NCBI RefSeq assembly: GCF_001949145.1
Contig: NW_019091359.1
Coordinates: 2,974,110 to 3,038,109, forward strand
From: Acanthaster planci
Taxonomy: Eukaryota; Echinodermata; Asteroidea; Valvatida; Acanthasteridae
Direction of reading: 5' to 3'
Length of the DNA stretch: 64,000 nt
Shown here piece by piece: positions 42,501 through 53,356 of the stretch; position 1 is the stretch's first letter, and the number at the start of each line of letters is the position of its first letter. Under the pieces are notes generated by a model. The model had not been told where the DNA came from. It saw only the letters and a program-made list of their open reading frames with translations, and did no database searches. The position numbers were made by a program, and so were the translations under genes.

Positions 42501-45500
42501 TCCCAGCTGTAACCCAGAGAGGATGGTGCTCACGCATTGATCCAAACGATCGAAAGTCAGACATGAATGTGACTGTAAATCTGGCTTCAATTTTCATGGT
42601 TGTGCTAAGCTCAGACCTATGCTTAAAATCATTCTCTATAAATACACTCCATCACAGAAATACTGTGATTATTAAGAACCATGGATCGATGGATGGATCG
42701 GTGGCATACCACATGTTCAGTCCCGGAGGAGTAGAATGGAATGTTTTCTGTCTGTCAAATGTTTCTCCCACAAAAGAATCCTCATAACTACCCTTCAATA
42801 GAAGGCAGAAGTACCACTACCATTTCCAAAATGACGGGCACTTTCCGAATTCCTTAAAACCAAAACCAAAACTAAGCACCTGGCCACAGGTCTCCAGAGG
42901 TCCACCCTGCCCCTCGCCTAGATATGCCATTGGCATGCATATGCGCAAGTCTGAATATCTCATACATATGTAAGGCTTGCCAATCTGTGAAACAGGCTCC
43001 CCCTTGGCACATCATTTCGTAATACAGTTAGTCGAAATTCCTGGCCTATTCTAAAGGGCAGTAGAGCCCAGTGTTATGGCACTGCTATTAAAGTAGAAAC
43101 ATATCTCAGAAAATTTTTGCGCCAAATAAAAATAAGTGAGGAACTAGTCTCAACAATATACTTTGCATGGCACTTTGGTCATTTTTGCTGAGCAAATATT
43201 TTCTCTGCTTTATGAACATGGCTCAAGCTGGTCATAAAATGATAGCCAGCTATCATGAGACTCCTCTATAAAAACAATCTGCTCACAGATTGCTAGCCAG
43301 AAATCTGACTGTTTTGATGTGGATCTGTGTCGCACTGAGTAGAAGTTTTTAAACACCGACCTTAGCACCAAGGACCTTGGAGGCTAACTCCACTGATGCC
43401 AAACCAACTCCCCCAGCAGCCGCTGTCACTAGGACTGTCTCACTGTGAAGAGATAACACACTCCATATCAGGATCAGATTATGACCAAGCTAGATGGTTG
43501 GGCTCTATCTCACAGCTGGAAAATGGCCAAAGAGTTTTCTTAAAATGTACATGTAAATGTAGCTATGAACAATAGCCACAGCAATCATTGATGAAACAGG
43601 TCATCTGAAAGCCACATTAAATTGTTCACTGCAGCTCAATGATAATGAAAATGAAAAAAAAAGTCAGTAGAAGAAAAACAAACATACATGACGGAAAGGT
43701 GGCATATGACCTTACTGGACCTCATGCATGCAAGATACTGGTATCATAAAAGAAGGGGTATTTGACAGGGCCTGGGAGAGAGAATCCAACAGAATTGATG
43801 AAAGAGCGGATTTATAAATCACTATTGAATTCTTGATTCTTCAATATGAAGATATGTTCTTTTGATACATGATGATGAAGTAAAACATGAATTATACAAA
43901 GCAATTTGCTTCTACCAATTTGTTAACTGGTGAAGGGCTTTTGGAGAGGTTTGGCTTACAATACTGGCAATCTAAGTAAACTGCAGCATAAACTCCATGA
44001 TGAAACAGCAAGTGGTTATGTGTAGTATACTCATCAGAGCTTCGGCCATGTGTAATTAAACCAGCTGCGGCTGAGAATTGCGCAAGTACCTATGGAAGCC
44101 ACAAACTTGTGGCTTCATGCATCTGGTATGGAAGTATGGTTATCTCCAGCCACAGTGAAGTAACTATGACACTTTTAATGATAAACTCATCATCACAAGT
44201 GGGCACTGATTCACAAGCACGAACGGTACAGATTGAGGGAGAAATTAGCTTTTGACGGAATGAGTACAAGCATGCAATAACTGCATTTGACAGGGAAACG
44301 TGTGAGTAAGAGGTACGACTGAAGTGACACTCACGTGTTCATCAGATGCCCTTTTATTTTTAGAACTGAAGACGTGGTTACATGTAAAATGCCAATCTAT
44401 CACAGTGACTCACCCTGGCTGTGTGTTAGCCCTACGGGTTAATCCCATCCAAGCTGTGCCGTACGACACAGGTAAAGAAGCTGCCTCCTCATAGCCCATG
44501 GAGTCAGGAATTTGAAACAGCTCCTAGAAGACAATGATGCCATATACATGTTCATGTAAATAGTATGGACTCGCAATGCTCTCGTACCAACTGAAGCCAC
44601 AGACGGCCATCTTATCATGCTGAATACATTGTAAATACCGGTATTGTTGCCACAATTTGTATTTGGCACTTTCAAATGGCTGCTGGTGGCCCCAATAGAG
44701 GGATTTCACATTAGCACCATCTGCGCATATTCGCATCGAAACTGAGGCCCTCTGTGTTGAACTTCGTCGCGGGCGCCCGCGCCTGTGGGGTCCATACAGT
44801 ACATGGAGTATCCGGTTCGTAATGTGGTGCCACTTCAGTTTAAACCACGCCCACTGCACATGGCGATACACGACCATCGCAAGTACATGTACGTTAGTTC
44901 GCGGTAAAGTGCCGTTATTTTTTCTTTTGATTTTACGTGTCGAGTTATCCTGAAAGATTCTTCCACAAAAATTTGCAGCTTGAAAAGTCTAAATTTAACA
45001 TACCTTTATGTATTTTGTGTCTTAAGAATTGAAGCTGACACACAGCCTCTTTTTCAAACGCGGAAGTTCGCAGACCTGGCACCAGTACTGAACTACTGAG
45101 TCAGAAGATGCACCCATAAATAGCTGAGGAGGCTCCACTCTACTTTGCACAACACTGGGAACAGGTGCAACAACGTTGCTGTGCTTTGGAGTGACACTTT
45201 AAGCTATCACTTGATGGATTTCAGGGAAAAGATGCCCTCACCCATGATCTGACCATAATTCTCATATTCACCACCCGAGGGGCACTTCATGAATCAGGCG
45301 TACATTTCCTTGTATCAGTTCATTACATGGCATGATAAAGTAAAGAAACAAACCCTCCACAATCCGAATAGTTGGAGCAACTTGGAATGTCCTTAATTTT
45401 TTTTCTGACTGAGCAGAATGTGAATGCTATTTTCACAAAGAAAAGAAAACTTTAGATGAATGAATCAAGCGAAATGACAGAGTTACAGCAACCAAATGCT

Positions 45501-47365
45501 ACTTGAAAGATTTCCCACTTTCACTAGTTATGATCATCCATATGGAAATGCACCATACGTACAACTGTATACTTATTATTTAACATTTTTGTATTTGACA
45601 AACCAGGGGCCAATTTCATAGAGCTGCTTAAGCCCAAAATTTGCTTAAGGGCCAGAAAACCTTACTTGATAATGAGCAAAAACTCCATTATTTTGGGACT
45701 GTATTTAGCTGTTTTTTGGTTAGCATGATAATCAGATAGAGTTTGAACTGGTAACCTTTGTTAATTAAGCAAAGTTTTTTCCCAATTAAGCAAATATTGT
45801 GCTTAATTGGCCCTAGAAACACCCCCATTCAGTATTGCAAAAGGAAAAAACTGTATTATCAACTATAACTGAAAAAAACCCAGGATATCTCGATACCAAG
45901 AATGAAGGAAATAAAACAGACCATTAATGAAGTTTGAAGGAAATGGGACATACAGTAGTTCTGGATTTCATATAAATAGGGAACTAAAAAAAGAGACAAA
46001 CATCATAACTCACATTTTCATAAGCCACACATTCTTCAGAAAAGCCAGCTCCCACGGCTAAAAGACCAATCACACGATCTCCCTGACAAAACAAATCAAC
46101 ACAAAGACAATAGTTGGCTTCGGCAGGGAACCATATTTTCTCAAAATAGATACCAATATTTCATTTCTTAGCTGTGTTGATGCAATAGGTTCACTGTAAT
46201 CCGAAAACAATGAATTTCATTTAAGAAGGAATAATTGAAAATTCTAGGATACATAAATGAAATCTCACCTTTTTGAAAGAACTCACACCTTCTCCTATGT
46301 CTAACACCTCTCCAGCAACTTCATTACCTGAATGAATAAAACATACAACGATCCAAATTACGGTTTATTTAGACAAGCAGAAATCTGGTTTTGGCTTTCA
46401 CAACCAAGCATGTACAGCAAAAGTGTATACCATGTATTTCAATGTTTTTACTGGCCAATCAAAGGCTGTTATATCAAATGCTCACTCATTGGTCAGCAAG
46501 CAGTGATGTCATGCATACGTAATCATTAAATCTGAATATGAATCACAGATGCTTGCCGAGTAAGATTGCTGGAACAGGAAACAGTTTGCAGGGTTCAAAA
46601 TTCTCCTGAAACATTTGTGGTTCAGATCATGTACAAGCAGCTAGTACATTCTGTGAATTGTTTATTTAATGAATACATCAAAAAAAAGTAGGACAAGTAC
46701 ATGTACATGTACGTACTAGTTCTTTCTTTTAGCTTTGTGTTTTTCAGACATCATGGGGAATATGACAGAAATCTGCCTGTTATATCCTTTGAACATATGA
46801 AGTAATGACTGGACAAAACTTACCAGGTCTGAAGATGATACTCTGTATGAATGGTACTGACCTGGGGTAAATGGTAGAGGTGGCTTGACCTGGTACTGAC
46901 CGGCCACTGTCAGAATGTCCGCAAAATTGACCCCACAGGTATGAATGGCCACGCGCACCTTGGAGAAATTTTTATTTAATTTCAGATCTTAATAACAAGT
47001 ACACTAATCAGGAACCATTTCAGACTCAACCATTTTCACAATATTGAATGCCAATCAAACCTCACATTACAGTACATCCCTGTTCAAGATCCTAGTGATG
47101 ATGCGTTTTCTCTACACACTGATGATGATTCCCATATTCTTGACTTTCTTTGAAGATGAGACATCATTACACCTGGCGGGCTTTAAACAATAGGCTCACC
47201 TGCCCATCTGACAGGCTGTCTGGGCTTGGTACTTGGCTGATGGTTAGGGGTTTTCCCAACTCATTGCACACTGCAGCTCTGTGAGTGTGTCGGACACTAG
47301 CAACACTGTGAGGACCGATGGCACTGCTTGTAAGCAGAGGAGCTTTACAACTTGTAAGATTGCCT
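39447..47365 (-). CDS. Quinone oxidoreductase-like protein 2 homologue (MDR family, 9 exons, extreme 5' end missing)
   Basis: Nine minus-strand exons join in frame into 355 visible residues with a TGA at 39449-39447. Residues 1-30 (SCKAPLLTSSAIGPHSVASV, then RHTHR) are basic and Ser-rich without acids, resembling a mitochondrial leader. An alcohol-dehydrogenase-like GroES domain follows (AVCNELGKPLTISQVPS; CGVNFADIL..GQYQ.KPPLPF), then a Rossmann domain with AAAGGVG at 175-181, the NADPH-binding glycine motif. SYGTAW, ANLLLVKNISAMGLFWG and the C-terminal QYVMMRKSTGKVVVTM are hallmarks of the QOR-like 2 group. Members reduce quinones or enals with NADPH; the substrate of this group is uncertain. 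No zinc-ligand set is evident, as usual for zeta-crystallin relatives. The first exon, contributing two bases of the first codon, is unseen. Confidence 0.9.
40829..40883. repeat. Hairpin with 22-bp arms, AACCCTAAC ends
   Basis: Arms 40829-40850 (AACCCTAACACTCCTCAGTC CT) and 40862-40883 are complementary with two mismatches around an 11-base loop. The ends resemble those of the TTAACCCTAAC foldback family, here reduced to little more than its arms. Confidence 0.7.
40946..41174 (-). CDS. Oxidoreductase exon h
   Basis: Acceptor CTCCTCACTGCAG|C, donor GAGAAG|GTGAGT. Encodes ISWEGRLVVIGFASGDIPKI, PANLLLVKNISAMGLFWGNY and on to FPLEK. Confidence 0.92.
41851..42088. mobile_element. MITE-like element with GTGACCC ends
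   Basis: The left end GTGACCCACCATTCCAGAAC AAGGCTGAGGTAGGTA is matched by the reverse complement of the right end, GTGACCCCCCATCCCCAAAC CAGGCTGAAGTCGGTA. The TIRs are about 36 bp with roughly eight mismatches. The 238-bp unit lies in an oxidoreductase intron and has no ORF. Confidence 0.7.
42209..42390 (-). CDS. Oxidoreductase exon g: Rossmann domain
   Basis: Acceptor TAATCCATACAG|G, donor AGATG|GTAAGT. Encodes VIGAAGGPEKCKLVSDKGAF through GANVIMDAVGGDVWKECLR plus two bases of Cys. Confidence 0.9.
43361..43442 (-). CDS. Oxidoreductase exon f: NADPH glycine motif
   Basis: Acceptor TCTCTTCACAG|T, donor GCTAAG|GTCGGT (C at intron position 3, less common). Encodes ETVLVTAAAGGVGLASVELA and SKVLGAK. 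Confidence 0.9.
44414..44523 (-). CDS. Oxidoreductase exon e
   Basis: Acceptor GTCTTCTAG|G, donor CCAGG|GTGAGT. Encodes ELFQIPDSMGYEEAASLPVS then YGTAWMGLTRRANTQP. Confidence 0.9.
44699..45074. mobile_element. TIR repeat, family copy 2
   Basis: Same orientation and about 80-90 per cent similar by eye to 38762-39187, including GTTTAAACCACGCCCACTGC and CCACAAAAATTTGCAGCTTG. Inverted ends: TCTGCGCATATTCGCATCGA at 44720 against the reverse complement TCTGCGAACTTCCGCGTTTG ending at 45074. Confidence 0.75.
45607..45813. mobile_element. MITE-like element with GGGCCAATT ends
   Basis: Begins GGGCCAATTTCATAGAGCTG and ends TGTGCTTAATTGGCCC, with GCTTAAG/GCTTAAT motifs repeated inside. Terminal complementarity is about 9 bp perfect plus patchy matches beyond. 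207 bp, intronic. Confidence 0.6.
46014..46082 (-). CDS. Oxidoreductase exon d
   Basis: Acceptor TTGTTTTGTCAG|G, donor GAAAAT|GTGAGT. Encodes GDRVIGLLAVGAGFSEECVA and YEN. Confidence 0.88.
46269..46327 (-). CDS. Oxidoreductase exon c
   Basis: Acceptor TTTATTCATTCAG|G, donor AAAAAG|GTGAGA. Completes Gly, then NEVAGEVLDIGEGVSSFKK. Confidence 0.88.
46862..46958 (-). CDS. Oxidoreductase exon b: GroES-like domain
   Basis: Acceptor TTTCTCCAAG|G, donor CCCCAG|GTCAGT. Encodes VRVAIHTCGVNFADILTVAG then QYQVKPPLPFTP plus one base. The frame and the PFTPG match require this donor, although a stronger GTAAGT lies 38 bases further on (46823-46818). Confidence 0.85.
47200..47365 (-). CDS. Oxidoreductase exon a: leader and first strands
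   Basis: Acceptor CTTTTTCTCCAG|A, donor GGGCAG|GTGAGC. One base completes a codon, then 55 codons. Encodes GNLTSCKAPLLTSSAIGPHS through AAVCNELGKPLTISQVPS and SDGQ. Confidence 0.75.
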
Positions 47366-47516
47366 CTGGAGAAAAAGAACCCAAATTCATATATGTGTGA
47401 AAAGAAGTCTCATGTCCAGCACTATGTGTGTATGTTAGACTGCAGACCTCACCCCATGAGGACAGGCATGACCCTTCATGAGGACGGGCAAGGCCCTGCT
47501 TCTGAGGACCTTGAAA

Positions 47517-48416
47517 GGGCACACAATACATGTACTGCATGGACGGCTGTTTTGATCTCAGAGGGCACACAATACATGTACTGGACAGCTGTTTCGATCT
47601 CAGAGGGCACACAATACATGTACTGCAAGGACAGCTGTTTAGATCTCAGAGGGCACACAATACATGTACTGCANNNNNNNNNNNNNNNNNNNNNNNNNNN
47701 NNNNNNNNNNNNNNNNNNNNNNNNNNNNNNNNNNNNNNNNNNNNNNNNNNNNNNNNNNNNNNNNNNNNNNNNNNNNNNNNNNNNNNNNNNNNNNNNNNNN
47801 NNNNNNNNNNNNNNNNNNNNNNNNNNNNNNNNNNNNNNNNNNNNNNNNNNNNNNNNNNNNNNNNNNNNNNNNNNNNNNNNNNNNNNNNNNNNNNNNNNNN
47901 NNNNNNNNNNNNNNNNNNNNNNNNNNNNNNNNNNNNNNNNNNNNNNNNNNNNNNNNNNNNNNNNNNNNNNNNNNNNNNNNNNNNNNNNNNNNNNNNNNNN
48001 NNNNNNNNNNNNNNNNNNNNNNNNNNNNNNNNNNNNNNNNNNNNNNNNNNNNNNNNNNNNNNNNNNNNNNNNNNNNNNNNNNNNNNNNNNNNNNNNNNNN
48101 NNNNNNNNNNNNNNNNNNNNNNNNNNNNNNNNNNNNNNNNNNNNNNNNNNNNNNNNNNNNNNNNNNNNNNNNNNNNNNNNNNNNNNNNNNNNNNNNNNNN
48201 NNNNNNNNNNNNNNNNNNNNNNNNNNNNNNNNNNNNNNNNNNNNNNNNNNNNNNNNNNNNNNNNNNNNNNNNNNNNNNNNNNNNNNNNNNNNNNNNNNNN
48301 NNNNNNNNNNNNNNNNNNNNNNNNNNNNNNNNNNNNNNNNNNNNNNNNNNNNNNNNNNNNNNNNNNNNNNNNNNNNNNNNNNNNNNNNNNNNNNNNNNNN
48401 NNNNNNNNNNNNNNNN
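47517..48416. repeat. Minisatellite (42-46 bp unit) running into assembly gap
   Basis: Units beginning GGGCACACAATACATGTACT start at 47517, 47563, 47605 and 47651; the fourth enters the N run 47674-48416. The unit also contains GACAGCTGTTT.GATCTCAGA. Long open frames across the gap are artefacts. Confidence 0.85.
47674..48416. other. Assembly gap (743 N)
   Basis: Run of N. It may hold further minisatellite units and possibly the first exon of the oxidoreductase gene. Confidence 0.99.
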
Positions 48417-48493
48417 CCTGACAGCTTCTGAAGACATCCAAGATATTGTTCTGCAATATGAAAATGCTTACAACTTAGTCAGGTTAGTGTATA

Positions 48494-48665
48494 ATGGTAT
48501 TTCTTCGCCTTCCACCTCTGCGGTCCTGGGTTCCATTCCAGGCTCGGTCTACATGTGGATTGGGTTTTCAGTCCCTGGCTGATTCCGTGGGTTTTACCCA
48601 GAATATTCCTTGGGGTTTTCCTCCCACCTCAAAACCTGTTACTGCTTCTCATTGTCTCCTCTCTA
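48494..48665 (+). repeat. SINE-like dispersed repeat, copy 2
   Basis: Plus-strand counterpart of 27625-27840 with CTTCCACCTCTGCGGTCCTG, ACATGTGGATTGGGTTTTCA GTCCCTGGCTG and GGGGTTTTCCTCCCACCTC. Starts 77 bp after the gap. Confidence 0.65.
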
Positions 48666-50007
48666 CAGGTTTCTTCAGGCTTGCAAGCTCCAGTACCCAG
48701 GGTACTTTTGAGGAATCCTTTTACCAGAAATGAATAATAATGGTATGCTATGGTATCTAACCTGAAAACACATGTAGTGTTTGAGAATGACCAGTGACAC
48801 TGGGCCAAATCATTCATACATGTATGACCAACGTCTTGTGAACATGTGAATATCTGCAGGTTACTGACTTCAATTATTATGAACCAGGAGTGAAACCAAT
48901 AACTTGACCTCAAACATTAAAGGGTAGTAAATAAAGAGCATTCTGACCTTAAATTGTGCCATGCTTCTGATGAGACAAACTGCTGGTAGAAACAACTTGG
49001 GGGATTTTTTTTCCAATTCTATTTTTGGTAATATTGCAAAGTGTAATCTAAACTTGTCTAATAAATTTGTAAAAGCTTGAGGCTGCAATTTCCTCTCTCA
49101 GAGGTAACAGGTGCAAAGATTATTGACAAGTTGCCTGAAAGTGTTTTAAGAGCCTGTTTTGACTGAGGGTGTACTAAGCGCCTTTTGGGGAAACCACACT
49201 ATGAATCACTATGAAAATACGTCACCGCATGATGAATACTACTGCTAGATTGCGACATAAACACAATAGTATCCCTTTATAACAACTGAACGATTGAGCT
49301 CAATGCAGAGAAGGCTATGTACAGTCTTTGTACATGTACATTGTACACATGTATATGTACATTGTATGTTGTCAGTCAACTACAAAACGCGTTGCTACAA
49401 AATTCTGCGACCAGATTTGTATGATTATGTACATGCAAATGCACAACCTTTTGTATGATGGTACCTAAGCACTGAACCATGGAAGAGTTCCTTCATCCAG
49501 GATTCAATGCTGAGGTCACAGCACACATCTAATCCACAGCCCACAGGTTGTCAAAGTGCCAAAATCTACGCACAGCACAGTATGGCATCACTGCAGTTAT
49601 CTGATAGAGATGGGTAATCAATGCATCCCTAAGGTCCTGATTGCAACCTGACACTCTCTATCAGGCCAGTTCTGTGCATGTTACTTCCTCATAGCAACCC
49701 AAGGGCAGATCAGAGGGGAAAATCCCCCATGCAAAAATGGGGCACACAGACACAATACCTATTCACTGTGACCACTACCACACTGGCATGGGTGTATGGT
49801 TATAAATAGCTGTGACACCATAAAATCAACACTCTGTGGCACCCCTCTGTGATGAGGCATGTGCATGCATGTAACCGGACACATAAAGGACAGATTGTTG
49901 ATATCTGGGCTGAGTACACAGGAGGGCAGACCATTATTCAGCAATTGAACTTGGTTGAAACAAGAAGTGGAAGCGTGGTATACCTTTTTATGCTGGCCTT
50001 TGGTAAC
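48666..50007. other. Non-coding stretch
   Basis: No exon supported. Contains a TACATGTA cluster around 49320-49370. Short open frames at 49759-50073 on both strands show no recognisable protein. Confidence 0.6.
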
Positions 50008-50110
50008 AGTAAAATGAGGAAGTCAGGCAGTCAAATCTTTGTTGGGACTCCAGCAAGCAGGCATCGAAACTAACCATCGAGTTGCCAATTACAGGTTGAA
50101 GTTTACTGAA

Positions 50111-50273
50111 ATGGTCCGTGCAATCATGCGAAAAGCTATGCGCAAGGCGTTCTCCACGCCAGTCAATTTCCTAAGACGACTGTCCATATCTTCAGATCGA
50201 TATTCATTTGTCTCTTCCACATTCTACGATGCAGATGTTGATGAGGATGATAGTGAAGACAATGATGAGACAG
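50111..50273 (+). CDS. Candidate initiating exon, product unrecognised
   Basis: From ATG at 50111 the frame reads 54 codons to a donor, GACAG|GTAGGC, leaving one base. The peptide is basic at first (MVRAIMRKAMRKAFSTPV), has an RRLS motif like a PKA site (NFLRRLSISSDRYSFVSS) and ends acidic (YDADVDEDDSEDNDET). Alternatively it is an internal exon with an acceptor at CCAATTACAG|G (ending 50094). A decayed duplicate at about 54926-55095 keeps the donor and part of the peptide but is frameshifted. The next exon is not identified, and I do not recognise the protein. Confidence 0.35.
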
Positions 50274-50756
50274 GTAGGCCACCAGATTTGGTTTACATTT
50301 CAATAATAAATAGTTCTTTATGTAGCGCATTGTACAACGATTTTCCATGTGCTTCTGGTAATTAACAGGTATGTCTTGAGTCCATAATTTGAAATGTGCC
50401 AAGGATAGGCTGATCTTCATGGGACAAAGATTGGCATCTTCTTACACTGCTCCATACTGAAATGTCACTGATGACCATGCACACCATAGTTCTAATAACC
50501 CATGTGTATCAAAAAAAGGTACATGTGTGTTTTATTTATCGGTTATTGTCTGTAAAAGTTCATTACAGCTAATTCACGTGAAGTACCTGTAATCCTGACT
50601 ACCGGTATGATGAAGCAATTTTCTGAAGCTGTTGGATTTATGAGTGTGCACTTTAACCTCTGGCAACTAAAAGCATACATGTACATGTACTTAGTGCAAC
50701 ACAGTTTCCAACACTTCAGCAGGGGTGTCTATCAATAACAAACTCAATACCTTAAA

Positions 50757-50880
50757 ATGAAGTTGAGTCCATCTATTCGGAGTCTGAGCCAAGGCCGAGT
50801 CCATTTTTGTCCGAGTCCGGCTCAAGTCCGACTCCATATTGTTGAGTCCGAGCTGAGTCCGAGTTCCCAATATTGCCCTC
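50757..50880. repeat. GAGTCC-rich block
   Basis: Repeated GAGTCC/GAGTCCGAG/AAGTCCGAC units. Same vocabulary as 1211-1323 and 52265-52435. Confidence 0.55.
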
Positions 50881-52264
50881 CAGGGCCCAAATCTCGGACA
50901 CACCAAAGATTTGTTGGAATTGAAGGATGTCAAGGTCATTTGGCAACACAACAACATGGTATACATCCCTGTGCCACGTGCATGATTCATTCAAAAGTTT
51001 CTGTTTCAACCCAAAATTTGACAAGTGGGATCAATACTTACATAAGTAACTACAATCAGTACTTACATAAGTACATGTAACTACATGTGTATATCCAAGA
51101 ATTTCAATTGCATAGGATATCTACCACTCTGGGACTCAAACAGACACTCTCTTGCTGGCAATGCCAGCTTTTGGAAAGCATCAGAAATGAATCAGGAGAA
51201 TAGCCATGATCATGAAAAACCACGAATGCTCATGCGTCTATGTCCTTAGGTTCACGGTCAACTCAGTCCGTAACCAACTCAATCCGAGTCCACTCGTACT
51301 CTGTCCCTTTGAAAAAATTTGATTATTTTTAACTTGGACGCAACTTCGTCGGTTATACCCTGTTTTTGTCAAATCAGTCATAAAGACCTGGTTATTGGCT
51401 ATTTTTGGCAAATACAGAAAATTTAAGTTTTTGTGTACAATATTTCTGAGTTGACTAGGTGCCCTATGTCTAGACTGTACAGTAGGCCTACTGATTTTGA
51501 AGGATGTTTGCTCCGAAGGTGCCGCACAAAGTTGTTCTCAACTTCTCTGTGCACACCTTACCACTTTCATTTCAATTTCGTTTCATTCAAAACTTTCATT
51601 TTGCTTTTTGAAGGCTGGCTGCTTCTTGACGGTTTGTAAACCCAAAACGGATTACCTGTGACAGGGACATGCTTTGATGAACTGACAGTGAGGGCAAGAT
51701 GGGCAAGGCAAAATAATAACTAAATGACTAGACATGATGCGTGCACGTGTGCAGCATGTACAGTGTACAGTAAATGGACCTATGAACTTGTGCATAAAAA
51801 AGTGGACAGGATACCAGTTAACTTTTACTAAATTAACTAAATATTAAATACAAAGGTAACATTGATATGACTAAATATTAAATACAAGTACCAGTAAAAA
51901 ACCGGTAAAAAATCACTTGTCCAGTGATTCATAAATGATGAACAAACTTTTTGTGTCTCAAATTTAATCCCAACATTCTATAAAAAATGGTGATTAATGA
52001 AGTATCGACTAAATGTGTATGAAGGCATTTTATGGTCATATCTGCTGTGCAGTGATGTTGGCAGATGTCACAAGAAGAAAACTGTAAACAAGTCAATCCT
52101 TCATGAACAATGTTTTTACGCTGCACTGCACAGGCAACTCTGTGAAAGCGGTTACGCACCTTTTACATGTGCTTGCCGTTATTCTAGACCCCAAAATGAT
52201 GGGCCATAACCAAACAATTATTGAAAACAGATGTAGACAGTTTTTTCAATGAAATTTCTGAATT

Positions 52265-52435
52265 TTATGAACAGTTTCGAATGGACTTGATTCAAGTCCA
52301 GTAAGTAGTCCAAGTCAGCCACTAGCTGAGACCGAGCCAAGCCGAGTCCAAAACGACCTGTGTCCAAGCTGATTCACGAATCCAAAAAATTGGACTGGAG
52401 TCCGAGTCAGGACTCGAGTCGTCCATCACTGCAAC
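52265..52435. repeat. GAGTCC/GACTCGAGTC-rich block
   Basis: Runs from TTTCGAATGGACTTGATTCA to GGACTCGAGTCGTCCATCAC TG. The end resembles a transposon terminus (CAGTGATGGACGACTCGAGT on the other strand), so this and 50757-50880 might bound one 1.7-kb element; that is inference. Confidence 0.5.
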
Positions 52436-53042
52436 AGGGTTTAAATGACCCTGCACTGACTGTATCAATTATTCATGATGACTCGCAGTGTAGTTTAATA
52501 ATCACTGTGTTCTTTTCCATAACTAATATTGCAAAGCACTTGTCTCCCTCTGAGTAGGTACAATGTACCATTGGACTGATTTTCTACCGTTTAATAAACA
52601 AAACTGGCCAAAAATTATTGCATGCTTATTGACAGAAATAACCAGGCATACACATCACACAGGTTTCGTCTTGCCTTTCTGTACAAGACTTGAAATACAG
52701 AGGCTGTCATGTAGATCGACTTTGTTTGAGTGTAAACAAAAAAACTAAAAAAAAAATCAATGTAGCAAACCAACGACTGAGTCGGACTGAAAACTAGAGA
52801 CTAAGAATGCAATCAAAGTCATGCATCGGTCAAGTACACGCACCAAACCCAAGAGGAAAAGGACAAGGATAATATCCTGGGGTCAAGTAAACAACTCAAT
52901 CTTTCTTCACACGTTGTCCCACATGAAACAAGGCCAATGCTAATGTTAATAGTTAATGTGAACTGCCTTGTTTTATCAAATGACTTACTATCTGTGATGA
53001 TCTGGAACAGTGAGTCTACAAAGTTTGTGGCTTGAAAAAGAA

Positions 53043-53070
53043 AGTTCATGTACGGTACCGTACATGAACT
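53043..53070. repeat. 28-bp perfect palindrome
   Basis: AGTTCATGTACGGT followed exactly by its reverse complement ACCGTACATGAACT. An extreme case of the TACATGTA class. Confidence 0.85.
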
Positions 53071-53150
53071 GGTGTAATGGTACATGTAGAACACCATTTT
53101 ACCTACACCTGTGAGTAAGATTTGAAGCTTTGCACGGTGGATGAAACATA

Positions 53151-53356
53151 AGAAATGAGTTTGCGGCTACACCATGGAATCAGTCTCTTTTGGCCAAGGT
53201 GTGGTTCTTAAAAGAACCAGTGAATATCAACTCGACGTTTTGGCCAGAGCCAGAGCACACTGGCCGAAACGTCGAGTTCATACTCACCGGTTCTTTTAAG
53301 AACCACACCTCGTCCATAAGAGATTGATTCCATGGTGTACCCGCAAACCCATTTCT
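53151..53356. mobile_element. Long hairpin / foldback MITE, 97-bp arms
   Basis: Arms 53151-53247 and 53260-53356 are reverse complements without indels and with about ten mismatches by eye, around a 12-base loop. The arms contain TACACCATGGAATCA, GTGTGGTTCTTAAAAGAACC and AACTCGACGTTT. There is no ORF and no clear target duplication. A transcript through it would fold into a long duplex. Confidence 0.85.

Larger units (their letters stand above)
39519..47199 (-). other. Introns of the oxidoreductase gene
   Basis: Eight introns, 186 to 1,490 bases. 39519-40945 contains a foldback (40829-40883). 41175-42208 contains a TIR element (41851-42088). 44524-46013 contains repeat copy 2 (44699-45074) and a MITE (45607-45813). 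42391-43360, 43443-44413 and 46328-46861 show nothing I could classify. Confidence 0.7.

Noticed and set aside
46716-46861. Continuation of the oxidoreductase frame past PFTPG
   Set aside because: The extension reads into intron; homology and phase require the donor at 46861, with exon c supplying the next residues.
47318-48582. Open frames of 250-367 codons around the third gap
   Set aside because: They consist mostly of N and minisatellite; no protein features.
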